DNA of 64,000 nucleotides from the NCBI RefSeq assembly GCF_019880545.1, contig NZ_JAINVW010000003.1:930001-994000 (forward strand), given 5' to 3'. The stretch comes from Flagellimonas meishanensis. GTDB taxonomy: Bacteria; Bacteroidota; Bacteroidia; Flavobacteriales; Flavobacteriaceae. A program made the position numbers and the translations under genes. The notes under the pieces were generated by a model. It did no database searches. It saw only the letters and a list, made by a program, of their open reading frames with translations, and was not told where the DNA came from. Positions 56,401 through 64,000 of the stretch are shown here, piece by piece (position 1 is the first letter of the stretch; each line of letters begins with the position of its first letter).

Positions 56401-57202
56401 AATGAAGCCTAGCTTGTCCAGTTACTTTATTTAGAGCGTCCATTTCCGTCAATCCAGTAGTATTTGGATTAGAAATAAAAGAGGTTGACAGTTCCGGTTG
56501 GTCAAAATGGTATATAAACCCCATAGGGTCGACCACCTTAAATCTTTTGCTATTAACAAAGTAGTCGACTTTGAAATTAAGCTCACCAAGTGTAGTCGCA
56601 GTAATAACCGTATCATTTACTACTTTTTTTCTTAGGTAGAAATTTACTGATCCATTTGGAGTATGTGCGGTAAATAAATCAGGCTCTAAATCTCTTGGGG
56701 CGTCTTGGTCATATTCTGTATGCAGCAGAAAAAGTTCATCCCTATCCAATTTAAATTGTGAGTCATTAGGACCTGTTGGAGACAACAAGTCTTCGGAATA
56801 AATCCAGCCTTGGTTTTCATTTCCTGTATCGGATCCAACCCTTAAATCATCAAAACCATTTATTTGTCTTGTAATAACAATACCTTCAGAGAGGTTCCAA
56901 CCTAATCCTACCCATGAAGCCTCTTGATTAAACCGAACTCCAGAAGTATTATACTGAAGGTTGATAGGAATTTTCAATCCATCCAGTTCTACTGTGTGAA
57001 ATGGAATATTTATGTTGGCCGTGCCATTGTATTTATTGACTGGGGTGTCACCAAATTTACCCAAGCTTGCCACCTCTGGATTGCCAGGAACCAATTGCAC
57101 CTCATAAGATGAAGGTCCTATGTTTCCAGGGTTTGTTTGTGCGATTGTCAAAAAAGTTGACATCGTCCCAAGTATAGTGATATATAACTTCCTTATTTTC
57201 AT
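53420..57202 (-). CDS. RHS-family partner protein with N-terminal shell domain
   Basis: 1260 residues with a signal peptide ending FLTIAQ. The N-terminal region (about 25-110) has NKYNGTANINIPFHTVELDG and NTSGVRFNQEASWVGLGWNL, the start typical of large Bacteroidota RHS/SpvB-like secreted proteins. A long beta-rich middle follows. YD repeats appear in the last 120 residues (YEKYDGNGNLIQYRKADGAP, YTYDPLIGVTSITDPRGYTI). There is no toxin tip. It lies 12 bp upstream of the full-length toxin gene, so the two may assemble into one shell, as TcB and TcC do; that comparison is inference. Confidence 0.85.
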   Translation of the reverse strand: MKIRKLYITILGTMSTFLTIAQTNPGNIGPSSYEVQLVPGNPEVASLGKFGDTPVNKYNGTANINIPFHTVELDGLKIPINLQYNTSGVRFNQEASWVGLGWNLSEGIVITRQINGFDDLRVGSDTGNENQGWIYSEDLLSPTGPNDSQFKLDRDELFLLHTEYDQDAPRDLEPDLFTAHTPNGSVNFYLRKKVVNDTVITATTLGELNFKVDYFVNSKRFKVVDPMGFIYHFDQPELSTSFISNPNTTGLTEMDALNKVTGQARLHSRDLITSWKVSRIESPLNDPVVDNAVLRFYYSEGLHINFPIYNEISGFNSNAASFDRIKTVTTPQKISTSLSGNKILFLDEIQGDFGRLKFILGVREDDFDTDAFYALTNTQWNLSSYNPNNLESHSLQRINLYDYHNNLIKGAQFEYSYFNQDKQNQIDKVRFLRLKLDSFQIQDQKYIFDYECPNELPAKDTKGTDYWGFYNGMDSNTTRIANFQRFMLVPPTGNEESYEAFFKMIGADKSTNFLFGRKGILSKVIYPTGGTTEFVYEPNKTTLKKNYYTPTFNSGGGLKSSGLRSSKSYNFPYQLLKMADDSTYSFEESAYVNCSINTISINASQNGTTFQVVDTDLCDNSEYVDNQGNVLNIEVTATFGCAPNCDNITPVGQAIWIVNTATGENAINPIDFSSYSSSNLTRKYSLPIGNYKLYSTTWQSPSGTQAVYASAYATVWTGNAIDPPSDVYEEFEVGGARLAKIINKDVNGVILETKEYYYDMTFPDGGKKSSGVLMDDLIFWSPTSSLFEYSPDTAITFNSQDFSMYLSSENKLRTVNAASGSHIGYSKVTETFLDGTGASNGYKVSTYVNRPNDYIKRDVGLSHVLLGLSSGGCNPTIPGGYVEAEDFETCYDHYDVGYGEVYILGKLPNTNSHINGSVITDSIYSRTGELKQSIFYEYNEYDRGQEPFFNMPIMSWFKSGFLVPDPYEIISADEIKQGSIQRLKSSMVRTYFPNGIEENYTEYFYEKSVHRQLTKKVMRNSKGKILTSHLYYPHDVQSEANMPDLLAQNRTRATIRSEQFLADADESNEIKLFSQYTAYSMQTAMGNIPMPSSQISHKGIEDSQTNPTELRLLYEKYDGNGNLIQYRKADGAPVSLIWGYNGMYPIAQLENVEYDNIPNLGSIIANSNNDNDHTIGSNGQEGLLRGSLDGLRTNPNLSHAMITTYTYDPLIGVTSITDPRGYTIYYHYDANNRLKEVRDEQNNLITDYDYQYLDISVTQN

Positions 57203-57212
57203 AATAATCAAC

Positions 57213-58682
57213 CTATTCTTTTGATGTTTCCAGTTCCTTTATTCTTTTTTCTTGATTCAATATGTGCAAAGTCAACTCCTCAATCTTCTCCAAAAGCAAC
57301 CTGTTCATCTCACCTAATTCTATACCATTGGCTTGAACCTCTTTTGCAGACGGTATATTCGGTAAATGACCCTTTTCTTCTATATGTTTTTGGATCTCTT
57401 TTAAGGAAGGTAGCTCGTAGTCCTTCTCAAACACATAATCTGGCCAGGTACCCGATAGTTCTACCCGCACCTCTTCGGTGATGAGCTTTCCGTCCACGGC
57501 CATTTTGTACCCGGTGGGCACCGACGTGGTCCCAACAGCGACCTCTCCGGAATAGCTGGCCGTGGCACCAGTTTCAGTCCAAACGGATGTCCCCCCACCC
57601 GAAGCGGCATTGGTGGTCACCGATAGGATATTGCTGTCCACACTCTCGTTGCCGGAAGCATCCAGGGCACGCACCTTGAAATCGTAGGAAGTGGAAGCTG
57701 TGAGTCCGGTAGCTTGATACGTAGTAGCTGTTATATCATTGGCGATGATTGCACCATCACGGTACACATCATATCCGGTCACCCCGACATTGTCCGTGGC
57801 CCCGCTCCATGAGAGATTGACAGTGGTGTCCGTTTGACCATTACTTGAGATTGACGGGGCGGTTGGAGCTTCGGTGTCCGAACCGCTGTTGGTTGTCACA
57901 GAAACTATATTGCTGTCAACGCTCGCATTTCCAGCAGCATCCAGGGCACGAACCTTGAAATCGAAGGGTGTAGAGGCAGCAAGTCCCGTGACCTGATAAG
58001 TGGAGGTACTGACATTGTTTGCTATGATGACTCCATTTTGATAAACATCGTATCCGGTCACCCCCACATTGTCCGTTGCCCCGCTCCAGGAAAGGTCGAC
58101 AGTGGTCTGGGATTGGCCAGTACTTGATAAGGTAGGTGCAGTTGGAGCTTCCGTGTCTGGTGTACCTTGAAGAGTAATCGAGACGCGATCGATGTACAGT
58201 TCGTCACCCACTGCACCTCCTGCATGAGATCCAGTAAAGACATAAATCGTGGGATTCGCAGATGTTGCAGTGACAATAAAGGTGTATTCGGTCCAGTTGC
58301 TACTTGTTGTAATCAGTGTGGGGTTTGTGAATCCAGTTACCCCGGTCCAGGATGCGAATGCGGGATCTGAAAACTGGCTACCCGACTTGGCCCAAATACT
58401 GATATCATAGGTCTCACCGACCGTGGCAGAATAGGTGTACTCTACCCGACGACTGGCGGTCGCGTTTCCAGTTCCTGTAGATACCACCTTCATGGCATAG
58501 GATCCGTTATAAGGATTTGAAGTGTCCGCTGTAATTGTGGCGCTACTGGTCCATCCAGCCGTAGAATTGGATTCGTTGTTGACACTCACGGCATTGCTAT
58601 GTGTGTGTAAATCTTGGGAACGTACAGAGACGGTCCCAAACCAAAGTAAAGTGCATACAAGAAGTGGATGAAGATTTTTCAT
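57213..58682 (-). CDS. FN3 adhesin-like protein with tail-fibre-like C-terminus
   Basis: 489 residues with a signal peptide ending SVRSQ. Residues about 25-175 form a carbohydrate-binding-module-like jelly roll (NPYNGSYAMKVVSTGTGNA, ELYIDRVSI). Two near-identical FN3 domains follow at about 178-270 and 273-365 (WSGATDNVGVTGYDVY in both). The C-terminal 110 residues (YVFEKDYELPSLKEIQKHI, GHLPNIPSAKEVQANGIELG) end in a coiled coil, as in many Bacteroidota tail-fibre-like or surface proteins. It is the first gene of the RHS operon and may tether or deliver the RHS proteins. Confidence 0.85.
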   Translation of the reverse strand: MKNLHPLLVCTLLWFGTVSVRSQDLHTHSNAVSVNNESNSTAGWTSSATITADTSNPYNGSYAMKVVSTGTGNATASRRVEYTYSATVGETYDISIWAKSGSQFSDPAFASWTGVTGFTNPTLITTSSNWTEYTFIVTATSANPTIYVFTGSHAGGAVGDELYIDRVSITLQGTPDTEAPTAPTLSSTGQSQTTVDLSWSGATDNVGVTGYDVYQNGVIIANNVSTSTYQVTGLAASTPFDFKVRALDAAGNASVDSNIVSVTTNSGSDTEAPTAPSISSNGQTDTTVNLSWSGATDNVGVTGYDVYRDGAIIANDITATTYQATGLTASTSYDFKVRALDASGNESVDSNILSVTTNAASGGGTSVWTETGATASYSGEVAVGTTSVPTGYKMAVDGKLITEEVRVELSGTWPDYVFEKDYELPSLKEIQKHIEEKGHLPNIPSAKEVQANGIELGEMNRLLLEKIEELTLHILNQEKRIKELETSKE

Positions 58683-58778
58683 GATTGAAATTGTGGAGTT
58701 AATAAAAAGTTTGTTCGAAATGGGGGATTGAAAATCTCCCTTTAAGGTTGAAAGTGTCCATAAGTAGGTTATTAAAAT

Positions 58779-58796
58779 AAAGTAAAAACTTACTTT
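58779..58796. promoter_or_regulatory. Inverted repeat between the RHS and secretion operons
   Basis: AAAGTAA-AAAC-TTACTTT, a perfect 7-bp inverted repeat in the 287-bp divergent gap between the RHS operon and the rightward secretion operon. It could be a regulator site serving both sides. No further support. Confidence 0.4.
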
Positions 58797-58969
58797 GGGA
58801 ATAAGCTATTACATCACAATTATATAAAAACTTTCATCCAACATTAACAAAATTTTAATTTTTTCGATGAACTACAGAAAAAGTTGAAAAAGCTTACAAT
58901 AATTAAGATGAAGTATAATAATTGCCATTTTTTACAGTTATTTCTTGCACCAGATCTAATGAATAACCT

Positions 58970-59383
58970 ATGCTTGCTTTAAATAATGTAAGAAAAATAC
59001 AGGCGTTGAACCTGCAGGAAACCCTGATCGTTCTGGCCATCATCGGCATATTGTTGCTGTTGGCCCTGCCGAACCTGATGCCCTTGATATCCAAGGCCAA
59101 GGCCATTGAGGCCCAGACGCAGCTCAAGGCCATCCACAATGCCCAGACCACGCACCGATATATGTACAGCAGGTTCACCGCCGATATAAATGAGCTGGAC
59201 TTTGTGCCCCCAAAAACAGTCGCGGAAAACGGCACAGCCAACTATCGGTACGAGATAGTCGCGGCCACCGCAGCCACCTTCAGGGCCAGGGCGGAAGCGG
59301 TAACCGACTTTGACGGCGATGGCGTGCTCAACGTGTGGGAGATCGACGAGAACGGTAACCCCAAACAACTTATCAAGGACTGA
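58970..59383 (+). CDS. gspG: Major pseudopilin (GspG-like)
   Basis: A 137-residue pseudopilin. The type III signal is NNVRKIQA, cleavage after A12, then L13-N-L-Q-E17 and a long hydrophobic helix (TLIVLAIIGILLLLALPNL). The C-terminal DFDGDGVLNVWEID resembles the calcium-binding loop of GspG. It heads a rightward operon with prepilin peptidase, ATPase and secretin genes, so it is probably the main pseudopilus subunit. The stop overlaps the next start (ATG at 59383). Confidence 0.88.
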   Translation: MLALNNVRKIQALNLQETLIVLAIIGILLLLALPNLMPLISKAKAIEAQTQLKAIHNAQTTHRYMYSRFTADINELDFVPPKTVAENGTANYRYEIVAATAATFRARAEAVTDFDGDGVLNVWEIDENGNPKQLIKD

Positions 59384-59871
59384 TGCTGATTTTACAAGTG
59401 CTCACCATGCTGGGCTGCGGAATGGTCGCGGTCCAGGACCTGCGCGACCGCGAGGTGATGTGGGTGTTTTTCCCCATTATCGCCGTGCTGCTGGCAAGTA
59501 TCCATGTCCATCACTTGGGCATGGACAACTTTATTTTCTTCGCGCTCAACAATGTCATCTTAGTCAGTTGTGTGTTGGCGCTGCTCTGGGCAATAACGAG
59601 ATTTGTGTTCGGGAAGGAGTTCCTGAACGTGAGCTTTGGGCTGGGCGACATGCTCCTAATGTACGCCCTTGCCGTTGGCTTTCCCACGGTGACCTTTATT
59701 GTCCTGTTCGTGGGCTCCATCCTTTTTTCATCAATCGCCTTTATTGTGCTCAGAATGTGTACCAAGACCAAGACCGAGACCGTGCCGCTGGCTGGCCTTA
59801 TGTGCATTTTCCTGATTGCCATACTGCTCATGGCCCATTGGTCCAATATGCCCTCTCTCTATATGATATAA
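59383..59871 (+). CDS. Minimal type IV prepilin peptidase (A24 family)
   Basis: A 162-residue inner-membrane protein with about five helices. The catalytic aspartates are visible as D19 in VAVQDLRDREV and D89 in SFGLGDMLL (GxGD motif). It lacks the N-terminal methyltransferase domain of full-length PilD/GspO and is therefore like the short peptidases of Tad-type or archaeal-like systems. It would cleave the leader of the pseudopilins encoded here and at 36 kb. It overlaps the preceding gene by one base. Confidence 0.88.
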   Translation: MLILQVLTMLGCGMVAVQDLRDREVMWVFFPIIAVLLASIHVHHLGMDNFIFFALNNVILVSCVLALLWAITRFVFGKEFLNVSFGLGDMLLMYALAVGFPTVTFIVLFVGSILFSSIAFIVLRMCTKTKTETVPLAGLMCIFLIAILLMAHWSNMPSLYMI

Positions 59872-61287
59872 ATGCTGGAAAACCGATACAAGATACCGTC
59901 CCATTTGCAACAGTGCATCTCCGCGGAGCAAGCGTTCCACTACCGGATAGTCCCGGTGGGCAGGGATGGGAACGGGTTGCACCTGAAGACCGATGCCGGA
60001 TCCCTTGGGGACCTGCTCAATGAACTGAACATTGTGCTGGATTCCAGGATTTCCCTGGAACCATGCGACAGTGATGAACTGCAACAATACCTCACGGCCA
60101 ACTACAGACAGCAAACGGACAGGGAGGCCTCCAGATTGGCATATTCCAATGACTTTTTGGAAAGGATCCTCCAGGAGGCCAAGGCCATAGGGAGCAGTGA
60201 TATCCATTTTGAGCCCTTCGAGACCAGGTGCAGGGTACGCCTTAGATTGGACGGCAGGCTCTTGGAATACTACACCATACCCCTACAGGATTATCCCACC
60301 ATGGTGAACAAGGTCAAGATAAGGGCCAATCTGGACATTGCCGAAAAACGATTGCCCCAGGACGGTCGGATCACCATAAAATCAAGTGGGGAAGAATTCG
60401 ATATCAGGGTATCTTCCCTACCCACCCTCCATGGGGAAAAATTGGTGCTGCGGATTTTGAGCAGGGATACAGGGGCCGTTGAACTGGATGGGCTTGGAAT
60501 GACGGCCGTGGAGCTGCGCAGGTACCGGGAAGGCATAAAAAGACCCAACGGCATCGTGCTGATATCCGGGCCCACCGGTTCGGGAAAGACCACTACCCTC
60601 TACGCCACGCTCAAGCTTTTGAACGATGGCACATCCAACATTCTGACCATTGAGGACCCCATAGAGTATACCCTAGAAGGGATAAACCAGGTACAGCTCA
60701 AGGAGAACATCGGCCTGGATTTCCCGAACTCCCTGCGCACGTTCCTCAGACAGGACCCGGACATCATTATGGTGGGGGAGATCCGCGATGTGAATACGGC
60801 CAATATGGCAATAAGGGCCGCGCTCACGGGACACCTGGTACTCTCCACCATACACACCAACTCGGCATGGGGCACCGTTTCAAGGCTGATAGATATGGGC
60901 GTTCCGCCCTTTCTTATCGCCAGTACCCTGAACATGAGCGTGGCCCAGCGATTGGTGCGAAAGCTGTGCAGTGCATGCAAACAAAAGGCATTGGTCGACA
61001 GGACCGTATTTCCAATGGGGTTTGATGTTCCCGGTTCACTGGAACACCACTTTCGGCCCGTAGGATGCAATGACTGCCACCATACAGGGTACAGTGGAAG
61101 GAAGGCCATTTATGAGATCCTCCCCGTTGACAGTGGGTTGGAAAGTGCCATAAAAAACAACCAGCTGCAGATTGAAGAACATTTCACCGAGAACGGCATC
61201 CCTACGTTGAAGACCAACGCCATTGCCCTGGTGCAACAGGGCATCACCTCCATTGAGGAGGTATACCCCCTATTAAGTGACCGATAG
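59872..61287 (+). CDS. gspE: Type II secretion/type IV pilus assembly ATPase (GspE/PilB)
   Basis: A 471-residue cytoplasmic ATPase. N2-type domain up to about residue 190. Walker A GPTGSGKTT (233-241), Asp box ILTIEDPIEYTLEG, Walker B IIMVGEIRD (298-306) and His box LVLSTIHTNSA. A tetracysteine zinc module is present (C366, C369, C399, C402). It drives pseudopilus assembly through GspF, whose gene lies in the other block at 34.6 kb. It follows the peptidase gene without a gap. Confidence 0.95.
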   Translation: MLENRYKIPSHLQQCISAEQAFHYRIVPVGRDGNGLHLKTDAGSLGDLLNELNIVLDSRISLEPCDSDELQQYLTANYRQQTDREASRLAYSNDFLERILQEAKAIGSSDIHFEPFETRCRVRLRLDGRLLEYYTIPLQDYPTMVNKVKIRANLDIAEKRLPQDGRITIKSSGEEFDIRVSSLPTLHGEKLVLRILSRDTGAVELDGLGMTAVELRRYREGIKRPNGIVLISGPTGSGKTTTLYATLKLLNDGTSNILTIEDPIEYTLEGINQVQLKENIGLDFPNSLRTFLRQDPDIIMVGEIRDVNTANMAIRAALTGHLVLSTIHTNSAWGTVSRLIDMGVPPFLIASTLNMSVAQRLVRKLCSACKQKALVDRTVFPMGFDVPGSLEHHFRPVGCNDCHHTGYSGRKAIYEILPVDSGLESAIKNNQLQIEEHFTENGIPTLKTNAIALVQQGITSIEEVYPLLSDR

Positions 61288-63465
61288 ATGAAAAGAATTG
61301 TCCTCATATCATTCCTGTTTGTCCAATATGCGGTTTTCGCGCAATATGGAGGGGATAGGATACAGAACATAAAGAACAACCTGGAGCTCCTGGCATCGGA
61401 TCATCCGGCCTATAACGAGACCCTGAAACTGGAGGTGAACGTGTCCAATGTGGCCCTGCCGAATTTCTTGATCGCCGTTTCCAAGGTACACAATCTGAAC
61501 CTGAGTGTCTCCAACGATGTTTCCAACATCAACATTGTGAACAATTTCTCCGATGTAACGGTTTCCGACCTGCTCATCTTTCTATGCAAGGAATATGGGC
61601 TGACCATCGATTTCACGGGGAGCATTCTCTCCATCAAACGGTATGTTCCCCCGCAGCCTGAGATTGTCGAAAAGACCTTTCAGGTGCAGATGCAGCCGGA
61701 TACAGGGACAATCACCCTGGATGTGAGCGACATTCCCCTGGAAAGGGTTTTTAGAAAAGTTATGGAGGTCTCCGGAAAGAACCTCCTCTATGCCAATGCC
61801 CTCAGGGAAAGGCCGTTGAACATCTACATCAAGGATGCTCCCCTTGATCTGGCAATGGAAAAAATGGCTGAGCTCAACGGGCTCGACCATTCCAAGTCTC
61901 GGGACGGTTTCTATCTTTTCAGCAGCCCCGATGGTCAAGTGGCCAATCAGGGACAGGGCCTGTTCAAAAAAGGGATGTACTATGAAGTATTGGATACGGT
62001 GAACAAGATCTTGAACGTGGATTTTAACGGAGCCCCAATAGCGAATATAATTGAGGCACTGAGCGTTGAGCTAAATCTGGACGTCTATACGGCAACACCA
62101 TTGGAGCAGGCCGGGGAGGTAACTTTTAATGCCAGGAACATTTACTTTGATGATCTGCTGTCCCATATGTTCGAGAGCCAACAAAAAGGGACTGCCCCAT
62201 TGGCTGATGGCAACAACCCAAATGGACGTGGCCGGGCCGGAAACTACAATAATGCCACCACAGTCCAAAACAATGGACCATCTTCAAATTTTACCTTTAA
62301 AAAGGAAAACGACATCTACTTTTTTGGAACTGCCGACCAGTTGAGCCTAAGAAAAGTGGAGATCGTCCAGATGATGCACCGCTCGGTGGAACTGATGAGC
62401 GATCCAAGATCCTATTCCGGGGGATATCGGACAGCGGGAAGGACCAATACGGGAAATGTCAACTATTTTGGCAACGGCCAACAAGGGTCCGACTTCCAGG
62501 GCCCCCAACAAAATTTGGGCAGCCAGCGAAGCCTGAATACCAGAAGCGGCGATTTTGGAGACTATCGGGACGGGGCCGAGGCCCTAGTGAACATTCTGCC
62601 CGATGAGATCAAGTCCGATCTTGACATCAGGGTCGACTTTGAGCTCAACAGCTTCTTTGTAAGCGGTCCCTCGGCAAACATCGAACGATTCAAAAGTTTC
62701 ATAAAGGAGATTGACAGGCCCGTGCCCGTGGTCCTGATAGAGGTCATGATCATCGAGGTGCGAAGGTCATCCATTGTGGAGACCGGGATCAGCTGGGGCA
62801 TCGGTGACGGGCCCATTGGGACCAAGGGAAACCTGTTTCCGGATACCGAACTCACCCTGGGTGCAAATACCGTGAACAAGGTCATAGGCGGCTTTGATGG
62901 TTTCGGTTCCTTTAACATTGGAAAAGTGGTGCCCGAGTTCTTTGCCACTATAAAGGCCTTGGAGGAAAACGGGAACATCAAGATCCGTTCCACACCAAAA
63001 CTATCAACCCTTAATGGACATAGGGCCAATCTTTCCATTGGGGAGACCACATACTATGTGATAACCAACCAGAACTTCTTTGGGTCCCAAGTGCCCACTA
63101 CCTCCGAGATCAGGAACTATGCCCCAATCGATGCGGAACTGGGGGTTAGTATCAAACCACTGGTCTCAGGCGATGGACAGGTGACCTTGGAAATCAATGT
63201 CATCCAATCTGATTTCAGTGGGGAACGTATCGAGGAGGATGCCCCGCCGGGCCTGACCTCCAGGGAATTCAGTTCCATCATCCGGATGCAGAACCAAGAC
63301 CTGGCCATATTGGGTGGGCTCGAGGAAAAGATAAAAAATGATTCTGGGAGCGGGGTACCTCTCCTTGCCAGGATCCCTGTCATCAAATGGCTGTTCAGCA
63401 AGAGAAAGCGGGAGGACACGAAACAAAAATTGACCATTTTGATAAAGCCGACCGTCATCTACTGA
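61288..63465 (+). CDS. gspD: Secretin (GspD/PilQ family)
   Basis: A 725-residue outer-membrane secretin with a signal peptide (MKRIVLISFLFVQYAVFAQ). Two N-domains at about residues 47-118 (LEVNVSNVALPNFLIAVSKV) and 140-215, a further N-domain near 240-290, a Gly/Asn-rich linker (about 305-325 and 380-415), and the secretin barrel from about residue 480: VLIEVMIIEVRR, IKIRSTPKLSTLNGHRA, LEINVIQSDFSGERI, and the final NQDLAILGGLEEKIKND. It forms the outer-membrane channel of the system. Confidence 0.95.
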   Translation: MKRIVLISFLFVQYAVFAQYGGDRIQNIKNNLELLASDHPAYNETLKLEVNVSNVALPNFLIAVSKVHNLNLSVSNDVSNINIVNNFSDVTVSDLLIFLCKEYGLTIDFTGSILSIKRYVPPQPEIVEKTFQVQMQPDTGTITLDVSDIPLERVFRKVMEVSGKNLLYANALRERPLNIYIKDAPLDLAMEKMAELNGLDHSKSRDGFYLFSSPDGQVANQGQGLFKKGMYYEVLDTVNKILNVDFNGAPIANIIEALSVELNLDVYTATPLEQAGEVTFNARNIYFDDLLSHMFESQQKGTAPLADGNNPNGRGRAGNYNNATTVQNNGPSSNFTFKKENDIYFFGTADQLSLRKVEIVQMMHRSVELMSDPRSYSGGYRTAGRTNTGNVNYFGNGQQGSDFQGPQQNLGSQRSLNTRSGDFGDYRDGAEALVNILPDEIKSDLDIRVDFELNSFFVSGPSANIERFKSFIKEIDRPVPVVLIEVMIIEVRRSSIVETGISWGIGDGPIGTKGNLFPDTELTLGANTVNKVIGGFDGFGSFNIGKVVPEFFATIKALEENGNIKIRSTPKLSTLNGHRANLSIGETTYYVITNQNFFGSQVPTTSEIRNYAPIDAELGVSIKPLVSGDGQVTLEINVIQSDFSGERIEEDAPPGLTSREFSSIIRMQNQDLAILGGLEEKIKNDSGSGVPLLARIPVIKWLFSKRKREDTKQKLTILIKPTVIY

Positions 63466-63467
63466 AA

Positions 63468-64000
63468 ATGAGGCACTGGTTCCAACATATCATAGAAGGT
63501 TCGGTATATCAGGGATTGGAAATCTTTGAAGTGGATGACAGTATCTATTTTTCATTGCTGAAGGTGCAGAAAAAAAATGGGGAACTCAACACTGTCTTTG
63601 AAAGGGCATTTCATACAATCGAGGAGTTGACGGGGCATATCAATGCAAAAAATGTAATCCTGTTGGTCATCAACTCGTCCAAAATATTGAAGAAGCAGGT
63701 CTCCCTAGATCCAAAGTTGGATGTCGGGCAATGGGTCGTCAACGCTTTCCCAAATCTGGACCTTGAAAGTTTTTATTATGGAATATTGGATGTCGGGGGA
63801 CTCGGCATTGTTTCCATTGGGAAAAAAGAGGACATAGATGGAACATTGGATATGCTGAAAGGCCATGGAATCGTCCCGTCAAGGGTTTCTTTGGGCATTT
63901 CCGACCTCCAAAACAGCATTCCCCATTTGCAAGTATCCAACATCCTTGGATCCAACTTTCAACTTAGGAACATAAGCGCTTCCGATTTCGTTTTCGAACC
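63468..64000 (+). CDS. Assembly protein of the secretion/pilus system (PilM/GspL-like?), cut by window end
   Basis: The first 177 residues of a protein starting 2 bp after the secretin gene. It begins MRHWFQHIIEGSVYQGLEIF and has an alpha/beta pattern with VILLVINSSKILKKQVSL and YYGILDVGGLGIVSIGKK, like the actin-like fold of PilM/GspL cytoplasmic assembly proteins. No membrane helix yet. The assignment rests on position and general fold, so it is tentative; the 3' part is outside the window. Confidence 0.5.
   Translation, partial: MRHWFQHIIEGSVYQGLEIFEVDDSIYFSLLKVQKKNGELNTVFERAFHTIEELTGHINAKNVILLVINSSKILKKQVSLDPKLDVGQWVVNAFPNLDLESFYYGILDVGGLGIVSIGKKEDIDGTLDMLKGHGIVPSRVSLGISDLQNSIPHLQVSNILGSNFQLRNISASDFVFE

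Overview
The window comes from a member of the Bacteroidota, most likely a marine Flavobacteriaceae of the Muricauda/Allomuricauda type. The evidence is a PorP/SprF (type IX secretion) protein, a TonB receptor with a carboxypeptidase-regulatory N-terminus, DUF2141, DUF2807 and DUF4382 proteins, 2TM-domain proteins, a LytS/LytTR pair, DUF6443-type RHS proteins, weak Shine-Dalgarno sequences and TAnnTTTG-like -7 promoter elements. I saw no rRNA, tRNA, CRISPR array or transposase. Family names are from recognition of the sequences by eye, not from database searches.

Region 1 (1-34 kb) is mostly chromosomal housekeeping and regulatory genes. It has an MscS-type channel, a LETM1-like protein, and an operon encoding a secreted TPR-like protein, a LytS-type histidine kinase fused to a 2TM domain, four free 2TM proteins and a LytTR response regulator. 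Both promoters of that operon, and both promoters of the divergent TonB receptor/DUF2141 pair at 15.4-15.6 kb, carry the same ACARTTC-N14-ACARTTC direct repeat with a 21-bp period. This looks like a LytTR regulon readable from the sequence. Further on are OxyR, a PBP4-type carboxypeptidase, a NudK-type hydrolase, a PadR/PspC/DUF2807 operon, thioredoxin reductase, and a polyamine operon (arginine decarboxylase, agmatinase, deoxyhypusine-synthase-like protein) that probably makes homospermidine.

Region 2 (34.6-64 kb) is the most interesting part. A type II secretion/type IV pilus-like machine is encoded in two blocks. A leftward operon (39.7 to 34.6 kb) has two lipoproteins, a GspC/PilP-like protein, a PilX-like protein, two minor pseudopilins and GspF. 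A rightward operon (58.97 kb to beyond the window end) has a GspG-like pseudopilin, a prepilin peptidase, the GspE ATPase, the GspD secretin and an assembly protein cut by the window end. Between the blocks lies an RHS/YD-repeat polymorphic-toxin island of about 18 kb, with an outer-membrane beta-barrel gene at its left edge.

The island has a four-gene leftward operon: an FN3 protein with a tail-fibre-like C-terminus, a 1260-residue RHS protein, a 1757-residue RHS toxin with a TreTu-like ADP-ribosyltransferase tip, and a TriTu-like immunity protein. A macrodomain (ADP-ribose processing) gene lies next to it on the opposite strand. Two displaced modules follow, each a toxin C-terminus with a neighbouring candidate immunity gene, and each headed by a nearly identical repeat of about 300 bp that carries a terminator and the start of the RHS core. 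One module has a nuclease-like tip and an immunity candidate with a signal peptide. The other is an out-of-frame, 5'-truncated RHS with an unrecognised tip and a MORN-type lipoprotein. The layout fits a toxin-tip switching locus embedded in a secretion-machine locus. The physical nesting is seen in the sequence. A functional link between the secretion machine and the RHS proteins is inference.
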